NCBI GenBank assembly: GCA_036746315.1
Contig: DAIOEK010000067.1
Coordinates: 1 to 8,908, forward strand
Origin: DAIOEK01 sp036746315
GTDB taxonomy: Bacteria; Chloroflexota; Anaerolineae; Anaerolineales; Anaerolineaceae
Length of the DNA: 8,908 nucleotides
Direction of reading: 5' to 3'
The first letter of the stretch is position 1. Each line of letters begins with the position of its first letter. The translations under genes were made by a program, and so were the position numbers. The notes beneath the pieces are model-generated. The model was not told where the DNA came from, ran no database searches, and saw only the letters and a program-made list of their open reading frames with translations. Of this stretch, positions 1-6,291 are shown piece after piece.

Positions 1-1259
1 CAGCCAAATTTGTACCAGCCAGTCTTGATGATGAGGATATCGCCTTCGCGGACATCCACCACACTCTCGATCATGGCGGGGGTATACACAGACGAATTGC
101 TTACTTTATCGGAAATATCGGCAATAACGCCAGGTCCGACCCACTCTTCCAGGGGTACCTGCCCGATGGCGCGACCGGCGGGGTAGAAGTGTTTCTCTCC
201 ATCCATGTGGGTTGCCAGGTGGATGGATGCGTTGCAGATGGAACCATTGCGGCCCATGCCGAAGAAGGCGCCTGCACCACGTTTGGTGTATTTGACAGAC
301 AGCGGTTCGTAATTCGCCCACTGAGGAGATTGAACGCTGAAGGGCACGGTCATGTCATACATTTTGCTCTTCTTCATCTCAGCAAAGAAAGCGTCTTCCG
401 TCATACCATCGGGAGCTGTCCAGGCGAACACACGAGCCCAGGCAGCTTCGGTTTCCATAAAGGGAATTGGTTGGCAGGAGATCCAGGCGCGCTTGTTCTT
501 GAGTTTGTCAACATCGCCCACAATGGATTCAACAAAGAGCTGGTGTGCCTTGGGCAGGGTAATATGGGTCATTTCATAGTATTCGTCCTTGGGGAACATT
601 TCATCCCAAGTTTTGCCATACTTTTCCTTGAGTTTCTTCTCGGCTTTGGCAAATTCACTCTCGTGCCAGCGGGAAATGGGGGTGTTCATGGGATGTTCGA
701 ATGAACCGCAATCCACACCAACCCACTTCAGTTCCATATCCAACACCCACTGGAAGAATTCAGGTGAGGGACCCGGATGGCGGACCAGGAAACCAAATTC
801 CTTGTTTTCCACACCACCCTGTGCTTTTGGATTGATTGTGTCGGGTTGATCCCAGGAATAGCGATGGTAGCCAGTATTGATAATGAGAATGTCACCCTTC
901 TTAACTTTGACCTTCTTTTGGATCATTTCCGGGGTGTACAGGCTGTAATCTTCGACCAGGTCGGAGATATCAGCCACGACACCTTCACCGGTAAGATCGG
1001 TCAGAGGGACGTCAGAAATGGCGCGCATGCCGGAATGGAAGGAGCGCTCGCCCACCAGGTGGGTACCAACAGTATTGCTCCAGTTCAGGATTTGACCATT
1101 AGCACCAGCGCCGCCGCCATAGGCACCTGTAACGCGTTTGAAAAAGTGAATTTCCAAAGCCTTTTCCATAGGCCACGGGGGAGTAAAAATACTGCAACCC
1201 TGGGTTAGATCGTACAATTTTGCTGAAGCCAACATCTTGATAAAGCTTTCACGATCCAT
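1..1259 (-). CDS. Tandem cyclase-family (kynurenine formamidase-like) hydrolase, 3' end outside window
   Basis: About 419 codons are visible and the frame is open to the left edge. The family (PF04199; kynurenine formamidase, isatin hydrolase) holds metal-dependent enzymes that hydrolyse amides or cyclic amides, with the signature HxGTHxDxPxH. The protein is two copies of this domain: residue 15 (LYDLTQ) aligns with residue 300 (MYDMTV), and both copies carry matching blocks such as VVADISD/VIADISD, YTPEMI/YTPAMI and GDILIINTG/GDILIIKTG. Copy 2 keeps a full ligand set (H347, H351, D353, H357). Copy 1 keeps only H67; the other three positions are T63, V69 and S73, so it is probably not catalytic. 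The ATG start is set by AGGAGG six bases upstream. It is the third gene of the fdrA operon, 37 bp after the YlbE gene. The substrate is unknown; a cyclic amide, imide or ureide feeding the carbamoyltransferase is an inference from context. Confidence 0.88.
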   Translation of the reverse strand, partial: MDRESFIKMLASAKLYDLTQGCSIFTPPWPMEKALEIHFFKRVTGAYGGGAGANGQILNWSNTVGTHLVGERSFHSGMRAISDVPLTDLTGEGVVADISDLVEDYSLYTPEMIQKKVKVKKGDILIINTGYHRYSWDQPDTINPKAQGGVENKEFGFLVRHPGPSPEFFQWVLDMELKWVGVDCGSFEHPMNTPISRWHESEFAKAEKKLKEKYGKTWDEMFPKDEYYEMTHITLPKAHQLFVESIVGDVDKLKNKRAWISCQPIPFMETEAAWARVFAWTAPDGMTEDAFFAEMKKSKMYDMTVPFSVQSPQWANYEPLSVKYTKRGAGAFFGMGRNGSICNASIHLATHMDGEKHFYPAGRAIGQVPLEEWVGPGVIADISDKVSNSSVYTPAMIESVVDVREGDILIIKTGWYKFG

Positions 1260-1296
1260 AATATCCTCCTATCAAGGTAAACAAAGGATGAATAGC

Positions 1297-2547
1297 CTAA
1301 TTGAAGCCGTACTTATCCGCATACGCAACCAGTGCGTCTTCAAAGCACTTCATGGGTGCGCTGACCACACCTGCGCCAACCTGACCTACGCCCGGGTCTT
1401 TATGGGCCACACCGGTGTTAACACGCGGTGTAATACCCTTTTCGACAACTTTGCGGATATCCACGCCGGTCGGCGTACCGCGGAAATCGAGACCTGGGAT
1501 GGTGAAGGCTTTGTGTTCCGCGTAGGTGATTTCGTACATATCGAAGGTGGTGGTGGTGGCATCTTTGGCGGTGCCGCCAATAAAGGTCACCAATGCAGGC
1601 GCAGCCGCCATGGCAAAGCCACCAAAACCAGCTGTTTCGGTGATTACACTGTCACCGATATCCGGGTTGGCATCCTTTTCAGTAAATCCGGGGAAGTAGA
1701 GCGATTTGACCATCGGGGCGGGTGCGATAAACCACTGGTCTCCAGTGCCGCTGACCCGAATACCGAAATCCGTACCATTACGCGCCATGGTGGTAACGAT
1801 GGTGCTGCCTTCGATATTGGATGCTGCATCACACATGGTTTTGGCTGCCGCCATCACCGGATTGAGGATTGAAAGTGCGTTATCGCCCAGGAATTTGATG
1901 ATGTCGTAAGCCTGCTGGCGATCATCACAAACCTTGGCAATCGCCGGAGCAAGTTCCTTGGTAAACAGGATGGAGCATGCATCCAGACGGTTGTGACCGT
2001 CATCGCCCATGTGGAGTGCTTTGGACAGCATTGCACGAATATCAATGCCGCCAACTTCCTTGATGGCTTTATCCAGAATGGGGCCCATGTTTTCGTTCAT
2101 GAAGCGCAATTTATCCAGAACTTCCTGGCTGTAAGCGCCCATGCGCAGCACCTTTCCGCGACCTTCGTTCAAACCGGAGTATGCCTTATTTCCGTGGGTC
2201 TTATTTTCAACTTCATATACCATAAAGGACGGGGCAATCAAGCCAGCCATCGGACCGGCAGCAGCGTGGTGATGGCAGGGAGCATAATCAATTTTTCCGG
2301 AGGCAGCCAGTTTTTGGGCTTCATCCAAATTCTTTGCCAGACCTTCGTACATCAAACAACCCCAAATGGCTCCCTTTACCGGACCAGCCATGCGGTCATA
2401 TGTAATCGGAGGACCAGCATGGATCAGCAGGTTGGGTTTCATGCCAGGGATCATATCAATTGCCCGACCTACACCGGTGAGCACCGGGCGGGCATCCATC
2501 ATTTTTTCAACAGCTTCCTTGTTCGCGCGTTCGATATCTAATACCAT
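1297..2547 (-). CDS. ylbE: YlbE/AllG-family protein (DUF1116), predicted carbamoyltransferase subunit
   Basis: 416 aa, close to E. coli YlbE (about 419 aa), and clearly alike from memory along its whole length. Shared blocks include HAGPP (43-47), the GPVKGA stretch (55-60), CHHHAAAGPM (91-100), the GLNEGRGKVLR segment (125-135), then MARNG, FGIRVSG, ANPDIGDSVITET, GVDIRKVVE and the C-terminal GVAHKDPGVGQVGAG. In E. coli, YlbE (AllG) works with FdrA (AllF) and YlbF (AllH) as oxamate carbamoyltransferase, making carbamoyl phosphate during anaerobic allantoin use. The conserved Cys-His-His-His cluster looks like a possible metal or catalytic site, which is inference. The ATG is preceded by AGGAGG at a good distance and lies 12 bp after the fdrA stop, so the two are probably co-translated. 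No YlbF/DUF2877 partner is visible in the window, and the true substrate need not be oxamate. Confidence 0.9.
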   Translation of the reverse strand: MVLDIERANKEAVEKMMDARPVLTGVGRAIDMIPGMKPNLLIHAGPPITYDRMAGPVKGAIWGCLMYEGLAKNLDEAQKLAASGKIDYAPCHHHAAAGPMAGLIAPSFMVYEVENKTHGNKAYSGLNEGRGKVLRMGAYSQEVLDKLRFMNENMGPILDKAIKEVGGIDIRAMLSKALHMGDDGHNRLDACSILFTKELAPAIAKVCDDRQQAYDIIKFLGDNALSILNPVMAAAKTMCDAASNIEGSTIVTTMARNGTDFGIRVSGTGDQWFIAPAPMVKSLYFPGFTEKDANPDIGDSVITETAGFGGFAMAAAPALVTFIGGTAKDATTTTFDMYEITYAEHKAFTIPGLDFRGTPTGVDIRKVVEKGITPRVNTGVAHKDPGVGQVGAGVVSAPMKCFEDALVAYADKYGFN

Positions 2548-2559
2548 GCTATCCTCCTG

Positions 2560-4386
2560 TTATTTCTTCAGGCTTGCCTGATGACGCTTGATGTTGGAAA
2601 GAATACGCATAAGCTTTTCATTTCCACCAGCCGGTGGTTTCCAGTCCACCTGTAAGGTGGGCACGCCTTGCGCTACCAGGTCTTTCGCGAAGGAATCGAG
2701 ACCAACATTGATCGCTTCGAGTTTCTTGCGCAGAATATCGAGGTCGGAATGGGCGAATTTCGATTCCGGAACGGGGTTGCCCGCAACAGCTGCTTTAGCT
2801 GCCTTGGGTTGCTGGGAAGCGGGAACTTCATCCGAATTGAGTGCTTTGAGAATGGCACCCGCATAGCGAACCATTTCCTCATTCGAGGTAGAGACCCATG
2901 CTCCGCCAGCCTGCATCTTGGAGATTTGATCCCGCAAATTCTGAGGATCGTCATCCGTGCCGGTGACAACAGCCACCACAGCCAGTTGTCTTCCGGCTTT
3001 GTGTGCTGTTTCGATGGCTTTCTTCACCGCCGGACCAAGCTCGCCGGCTGGATCAATATGAGAGCCATAACCAATTACCACATCCAACATGATGACAGCC
3101 ACGGAAGGATCTTTGGATTCCTCATCCAGACGGCGGATGCGCAGTTCGTTGTCCATCATGGGGTGCAAACGACCGACAGTGAATTCATCTTCACCCAGAT
3201 CGATGATGGTGTTTTCCTGGCTCTGAAGTGAGTTGGGGATTTTGTTTTCTTTACGCAGCGGAGCATTTGCCCATACTTTAGGCAGATAGTCTTCCAGAAT
3301 GAACTGGGCTTCATAAGCCAGCGTACCACCGGAGAAGAGACCGCGCAGGTATTTCTGCCCTTTTGCAAATTTGCTTACATCCGCCTTCTGATCAGCCTTC
3401 TTTGCCCTGCCGGTCACCTCAGCCAATTTCTTGCCAGTGGGATCTTCAGCCAGTGCAACAGACATTTCAGCGGCGCTATCCAGGCTACCCGCAAAATAAA
3501 GATTTCCATCCTGCGGTTTTTCAGGGGTGCGACCAATAAAGCAAACTACTACTGGCTTTCTGGCTTTCTTGGCCTGTTTGATCACCTTCTCGGCAACCAT
3601 GGGGGCGGGGGGTTTGGAAACCAGGCAGATCACTTTTGTTTCATCATCCCGGTCCAGGATATCGATGCCCTGGCTGAAAGTTTGCGAACCAACCTTCTCG
3701 GACAGATCGCGTCCACCAGTGCCAATACCGTAAGTCATACCGCTGCCCAATTGGGCAATTCGAGATGAAACCTGCTGCAACCCGGTGCCCGCGGCAGCAA
3801 CGACGCCAATCGGTCCCAGGCGAACTTTGTTGGCAAAGCCAAGCCCCATGCCACGAATGATGGCAGTACCGCAATCCGGGCCCATTACCAACAAGCCTTT
3901 TTCAGCAGATTTTTTCTTCAATTCAATCTCAGCTTCAACGCTGACATTGTCGCTGAACAGGAACACGTGTTTTCCCAGATCCAGTGCATCATGTGCAACA
4001 ATATCGGCATAACGCCCGGCCACAGATATCAAAGTCCAACTGGCTTCGGGTAGGGCGGCGGCTGCCGCTTCCAAACTTTTGGGAAGTGCCTGTGCGTCGG
4101 TCGAAGTCTTCTTTTTGGTCAAAAGACCTTCAACCTGGGCAAGTGCATCCAAAGCAGCTTTTTCTGAATTGGCGCGAACAACAGCCACCAAATCGTCTGG
4201 CTTCGCAGCTTCAACTTCCGGAGATACGAGGTCGATGTGCGCGAGCAGTTCTTTATTCGAATCTGTTCCCATAATCACGCCGGCATCTTCCACGCCGGGG
4301 AGTTCTGAGAGAGATCGCTGTAACTGCATCAGGAACGCGGAGTCGTAATAAACACCTGTACGAATTTCAGCCTTAATTACAGCCAT
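2560..4386 (-). CDS. fdrA: FdrA/AllF-like protein, succinyl-CoA synthetase alpha-like, predicted carbamoyltransferase subunit
   Basis: 608 aa; E. coli FdrA is about 555. Residues 1-90 are an N-terminal alpha/beta region. Residues 115-310 resemble the CoA-binding and ligase domains of succinyl-CoA synthetase alpha, with GPDCGTAI (169-176), GPIGVVAAAGTG (191-202) and the GIGTGGRDLSEKVG stretch (220-233). Residues 345-515 form the second ligase-like part, with GLFSGGTLAYEAQ (349-361), the DLGEDEF...RLHPMMD block (397-412) and DVVIGYGSH (435-443). The GHAG phosphohistidine motif of succinyl-CoA synthetase is not seen; the matching place reads YFAGS (297-301). After an Ala/Pro-rich linker (520-545) comes a further segment (548-605) containing INVGLDSFAKDL and QVDWKPPAGGN, probably a separate small domain. 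In E. coli, FdrA (AllF) is a subunit of oxamate carbamoyltransferase. It is first in the operon, with AGGAGG before the ATG and a long leader upstream. Confidence 0.92.
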   Translation of the reverse strand: MAVIKAEIRTGVYYDSAFLMQLQRSLSELPGVEDAGVIMGTDSNKELLAHIDLVSPEVEAAKPDDLVAVVRANSEKAALDALAQVEGLLTKKKTSTDAQALPKSLEAAAAALPEASWTLISVAGRYADIVAHDALDLGKHVFLFSDNVSVEAEIELKKKSAEKGLLVMGPDCGTAIIRGMGLGFANKVRLGPIGVVAAAGTGLQQVSSRIAQLGSGMTYGIGTGGRDLSEKVGSQTFSQGIDILDRDDETKVICLVSKPPAPMVAEKVIKQAKKARKPVVVCFIGRTPEKPQDGNLYFAGSLDSAAEMSVALAEDPTGKKLAEVTGRAKKADQKADVSKFAKGQKYLRGLFSGGTLAYEAQFILEDYLPKVWANAPLRKENKIPNSLQSQENTIIDLGEDEFTVGRLHPMMDNELRIRRLDEESKDPSVAVIMLDVVIGYGSHIDPAGELGPAVKKAIETAHKAGRQLAVVAVVTGTDDDPQNLRDQISKMQAGGAWVSTSNEEMVRYAGAILKALNSDEVPASQQPKAAKAAVAGNPVPESKFAHSDLDILRKKLEAINVGLDSFAKDLVAQGVPTLQVDWKPPAGGNEKLMRILSNIKRHQASLKK

Positions 4387-4406
4387 GCAAACCTCCTGGA
4401 GAATGT

Positions 4407-4428
4407 GATCCTGCGTTTGTACAGGATC
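4407..4428 (-). repeat. Small hairpin just upstream of the fdrA ribosome binding site
   Basis: GATCCTG (4407-4413) pairs perfectly with CAGGATC (4422-4428) around an 8-base loop. In the minus-strand transcript it sits about 9 bases before the AGGAGGT ribosome site (4391-4397). The CCTG in one arm could instead pair with CAGG of the ribosome site region, so it might affect fdrA translation. This is a pattern only. Confidence 0.35.
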
Positions 4429-4448
4429 CAGTTGAATAAGTATGCGTT

Positions 4449-4485
4449 AAAAAACCTGTCGAAACCTTAATAGATCGACAGGTTT
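4449..4485 (-). terminator. Intrinsic terminator-like hairpin in the fdrA leader (candidate attenuator)
   Basis: Read on the minus strand, AAACCTGTCGA (4485-4475) and TCGACAGGTTT (4462-4452) form a perfect 11-bp stem with a 12-base loop, and the T-run TTTTTT (4454-4449) runs directly out of the stem. This is the form of a Rho-independent terminator. It lies between the candidate operon promoter and the fdrA ATG, about 62 bases before the ATG, so it could abort transcription of the whole operon. A competing pairing of 4490-4494 (AGGTT) with 4480-4484 (AACCT) would block the first arm and could act as an antiterminator. Confidence 0.55.
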
Positions 4486-4638
4486 GAATAACCTCGCGAG
4501 TTGTGTCTTATGGGAGAGCTTGGTAATGTTATGTAGTCTGCAAAACATCACTACTATCGTTTTTCCTTATAAAATTCAAAAATTTATCTCAAATGAGACA
4601 GATCGAGCAAACAAATTGTCAGACTAAGGACAAAAATC

Positions 4639-4667
4639 AGTATAGCAAATGGAAAAATAAAAATCAA
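4639..4667 (-). promoter_or_regulatory. Candidate sigma-70 promoter for the fdrA operon
   Basis: Read on the minus strand: -35 TTGATT (4667-4662), a 17-base spacer, and -10 TATACT (4644-4639). Transcription would start near 4632 and give a leader of about 245 nt before fdrA. The spacing is ideal and the -10 is one base from consensus; the -35 is weaker and lies in an AT-rich region, so a chance match is possible. Confidence 0.5.
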
Positions 4668-4685
4668 TCTGACATATGGTGAACT

Positions 4686-4741
4686 AATATCACATTATTT
4701 TTGTAATTTGTCATACTTCATTCGGTATTAATAGTGATATT
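4686..4741. repeat. Inverted repeat between the divergent promoters (possible operator pair)
   Basis: AATATCAC (4686-4693) and GTGATATT (4734-4741) are perfect 8-bp inverted copies with a 40-bp spacer. They lie between the -35 boxes of the two divergent promoters (4667 and 4769). The arms could be half-sites for a regulator shared by both genes. Eight-base matches arise by chance in AT-rich DNA, so confidence is low. Confidence 0.3.
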
Positions 4742-4768
4742 CAAATATTCAGATCGCCAGCCAGATAC

Positions 4769-4797
4769 TTGACAACCATTTTTTACGCTCATACAAT
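4769..4797 (+). promoter_or_regulatory. Near-consensus sigma-70 promoter for the GNAT-like gene
   Basis: Perfect -35 TTGACA (4769-4774), exactly 17 bases of spacer, and -10 TACAAT (4792-4797), one base off TATAAT. The predicted start near 4804 gives a 5' leader of about 55 nt to the ATG at 4861. It is the best promoter match in the window, suggesting strong or repressor-controlled expression. Confidence 0.75.
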
Positions 4798-4805
4798 TAA
4801 GCCAC

Positions 4806-4829
4806 GATGTCGAAAGTTTTTGCGACGTC
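4806..4829 (+). repeat. 5' leader hairpin or operator of the GNAT-like gene
   Basis: GATGTCG (4806-4812) pairs with CGACGTC (4823-4829), with one U-G wobble in the plus-strand RNA and a 10-base loop. It begins almost at the predicted transcription start, so it may be an RNA 5' stem or a repressor site. Confidence 0.3.
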
Positions 4830-4860
4830 ATTATTTATATATCCCTGAAGGAGCAGCGAA

Positions 4861-5586
4861 ATGAGACTTGACCCCCCTGAGCGAGTAACCGAAGAGCTAT
4901 TAACCATCAATGTCCGCGAAATTGAACCCTTGCTTCAGGCACCTTCCATGGATATTAAACCATGGCCAGAAGCCATGATTACACTCAAGGATGGGCGCAT
5001 TCTTTATCTACGTGAGATGCAAGACGGCGATGTTAAGCCCCTGCTGGATTACATGAAGAAAGTCATGGATGTAGATAAAGACTTTTATGATATCGTCGGC
5101 GCCCGTGTGTATGCCGAAATTCTGGGGCAGCACCGTTTACGTCTGAAGGACCCATTCACCCTTATCGGCACCATTGATGGGCAGCTGGCTGGTTTCGCCA
5201 ATGGTCGTATGATGAGCGAAGACATTGCAGTCAGTTTACACACCATGACCTTTGCCCGTCGCGGTCGCATTGGCTGGGCAATGTACTATGCAAAGACTTT
5301 CTACGCACTTGAACTCCTGGGCGCCCAGGAGTGGTGGTCCACCTTTGAGAGTTACAACGGATGGCGAATGGCCGGGTTGGAAATGGCACAGCCTTGCTAT
5401 CCCTGGCCCGAATATCAACATGAGTTGGGCGGTGCCCGCGTTTATTACGTTACCAAAAAATATTGGGATAAAACAGTAAAAGGCTATGCCAAGCAAATGA
5501 TCGGCAACGATTTGGTCTTTAATGTACCTGATGAAGTTCGTAAAGCCAATGAGAACTTCCGCGTTCCAGACAACATCACACTTTAA
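4861..5586 (+). CDS. GNAT-like N-acetyltransferase-fold protein, substrate unknown
   Basis: 241 aa, soluble, with no signal peptide or membrane segment. Residues 40-175 have the feel of a GNAT acetyltransferase: an N-terminal strand with charged helix (ITLKDGRILYLREM, 40-53), a central LIGTIDGQLAGFANGRM strand pair (101-117), a basic RRGRIGWAMY stretch (133-142) where the acetyl-CoA pyrophosphate loop is expected, and YNGWRMAGLEMA (165-176) resembling the late Asn...Gly segment of the fold. The loop does not give a clean Q/RxxGxG/A motif, so the assignment is tentative and acetyl-CoA binding is unproven. Residues 1-38 and 195-241 are extra to the core. The ATG is backed by AAGGAG (4848-4853) and a strong promoter. 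It is transcribed away from the fdrA operon and shares its control region, so it may be co-regulated. It ends just before a strong terminator. Confidence 0.75.
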   Translation: MRLDPPERVTEELLTINVREIEPLLQAPSMDIKPWPEAMITLKDGRILYLREMQDGDVKPLLDYMKKVMDVDKDFYDIVGARVYAEILGQHRLRLKDPFTLIGTIDGQLAGFANGRMMSEDIAVSLHTMTFARRGRIGWAMYYAKTFYALELLGAQEWWSTFESYNGWRMAGLEMAQPCYPWPEYQHELGGARVYYVTKKYWDKTVKGYAKQMIGNDLVFNVPDEVRKANENFRVPDNITL

Positions 5587-5604
5587 TTCATCCATATGAC
5601 ATAT

Positions 5605-5644
5605 AAAAAACTGGTGGTCTCAAAAATGAGCCGCCAGTTTTTTT
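5605..5644. terminator. Bidirectional intrinsic terminator between convergent genes
   Basis: The arms at 5605-5622 and 5627-5643 (core CTGGTGGTCTCA against TGAGCCGCCAG) form a long stem with a 4-A loop, one bulged T and one U-G wobble. T-runs are present in both directions (TTTTTTT at 5638-5644 on plus; six T on minus from 5610-5605). It ends the GNAT-like gene 18 bp after its stop and can also stop the minus-strand gene coming from 6187. The wobble is G-U only in the plus-strand RNA and would be A-C in the minus, suggesting the plus gene is the main user. Confidence 0.85.
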
Positions 5645-5731
5645 CGATCTTTTTTAGGTCGAACCAATTGGATTTTTTATGACGCCCGGTGTGCGGCAAA
5701 TCCGTTCACCACACATTCGCAGGTGAAAAAC

Positions 5732-6187
5732 CTATGATGTGGTATCCACTACACTACCGGGATACATAAAGCCAAGTGCCTGCAATGCGCTGGAGATGCT
5801 GCTTTTGTCAGTGTCGGACAGGTTGCTCAGGTCATATTGACTGAGAAGCTCCTGAAGGCTCTGCAAGGCGGAACTATCTACCCCATTGCTTTTGGAACTT
5901 GGAGGCGGAGGAGGGGGAGGCATTTGCCCAGGCATGCCCATAGAACGTAACTCCTCGGCATCAAAGCCGGCTGCTTCTATGGCCTCTTTCATCCCTTTTG
6001 CCGGTGGGATACCGGCATCTTTGAATGCCTGGAAAATCGCCTTGGCGTCATCTTCACTGACATTTTCCGGATCATATTGTGAGAGGATCTCCTCGATCAT
6101 CTTTTTCTGATCGTCGGTCAACTCTGATGCTTTCTGCATCATCCCGCCACCCATCATTGAATTTATCCCTTGAATTGAACTAACCAT
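5732..6187 (-). CDS. Small acidic repeat protein with polyproline linker (EF-hand-like hypothetical)
   Basis: 151 aa from the chosen ATG. An in-frame ATG at 6244 exists but lies upstream of the candidate -10 box, while AAGGAAGG sits just before 6187. The N-terminus is Met/Gly/Ser-rich (1-20), with no clear signal peptide. Two related helical units follow: residues 34-59 (ILSQYDPENVSEDDAKAI...) and 114-139 (LLSQYDLSNLSDTDKSSI...), sharing 11 of 26 positions, including LSQYD, N, S, D, I, A and the final G. Between them lie an acidic helical part (64-83, with EAIEAAGFDAEEL) and a run of seven prolines (90-96). The Asp/Asn-rich turns recall EF-hand or dockerin-like loops but do not fit the canonical calcium-binding spacing. 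I recall similar small hypothetical proteins in anaerobes but cannot name a function. It is a single-gene unit with its own promoter candidate. Confidence 0.8.
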   Translation of the reverse strand: MVSSIQGINSMMGGGMMQKASELTDDQKKMIEEILSQYDPENVSEDDAKAIFQAFKDAGIPPAKGMKEAIEAAGFDAEELRSMGMPGQMPPPPPPPSSKSNGVDSSALQSLQELLSQYDLSNLSDTDKSSISSALQALGFMYPGSVVDTTS

Positions 6188-6230
6188 ACATTCCTTCCTT
6201 TCAATCAGTTGGATTTCTACGATTAATTGC

Positions 6231-6236
6231 AGTATA
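6231..6236 (-). promoter_or_regulatory. Candidate -10 box of the small repeat protein gene
   Basis: Read on the minus strand, TATACT lies 44-49 bases before the chosen ATG, giving a leader of about 37 nt. No good -35 is seen at 17 bases (ATAAGT). The same GCTATACT octamer occurs at the -10 of the fdrA promoter candidate. Confidence 0.35.
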
Positions 6237-6291
6237 GCGATCAAATATGCAGAACTTATGTATAAACGATTAATTCTTCATATAAATTAAT

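Larger units (their letters stand above)
4387..4860. other. Divergent control region between fdrA operon and GNAT-like gene
   Basis: This AT-rich 474-bp gap has no convincing gene. It holds a promoter candidate for each side, an inverted repeat between them, a terminator-like hairpin in the fdrA leader, a hairpin next to the fdrA ribosome site, and a hairpin in the plus-strand 5' leader. The fdrA leader would be about 245 nt, long enough for RNA-based control. I looked for the conserved cores of common riboswitches (purine, guanidine-I, T-box) and did not recognise one. Confidence 0.7.

Noticed and set aside
189..3231. Several plus-strand open frames of 75-211 codons opposite the fdrA operon
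   Set aside because: They lie antisense to three genes with recognisable families and strong ribosome sites, and their sequences look like frame shadows.
4387..4638. Known riboswitch or T-box in the fdrA leader
   Set aside because: I could not find the conserved core of purine, guanidine-I or T-box elements; only the terminator and short stems are supported.
5236..5595. Minus-strand 119-codon frame opposite the GNAT-like gene
   Set aside because: No ribosome site; the plus-strand gene has a promoter, ribosome site and terminator that fit exactly.
6188..6244. Upstream ATG at 6244 extending the small repeat protein by 19 residues
   Set aside because: The extension covers the candidate -10 box and has no good ribosome site, while AAGGAAGG precedes the ATG at 6187.
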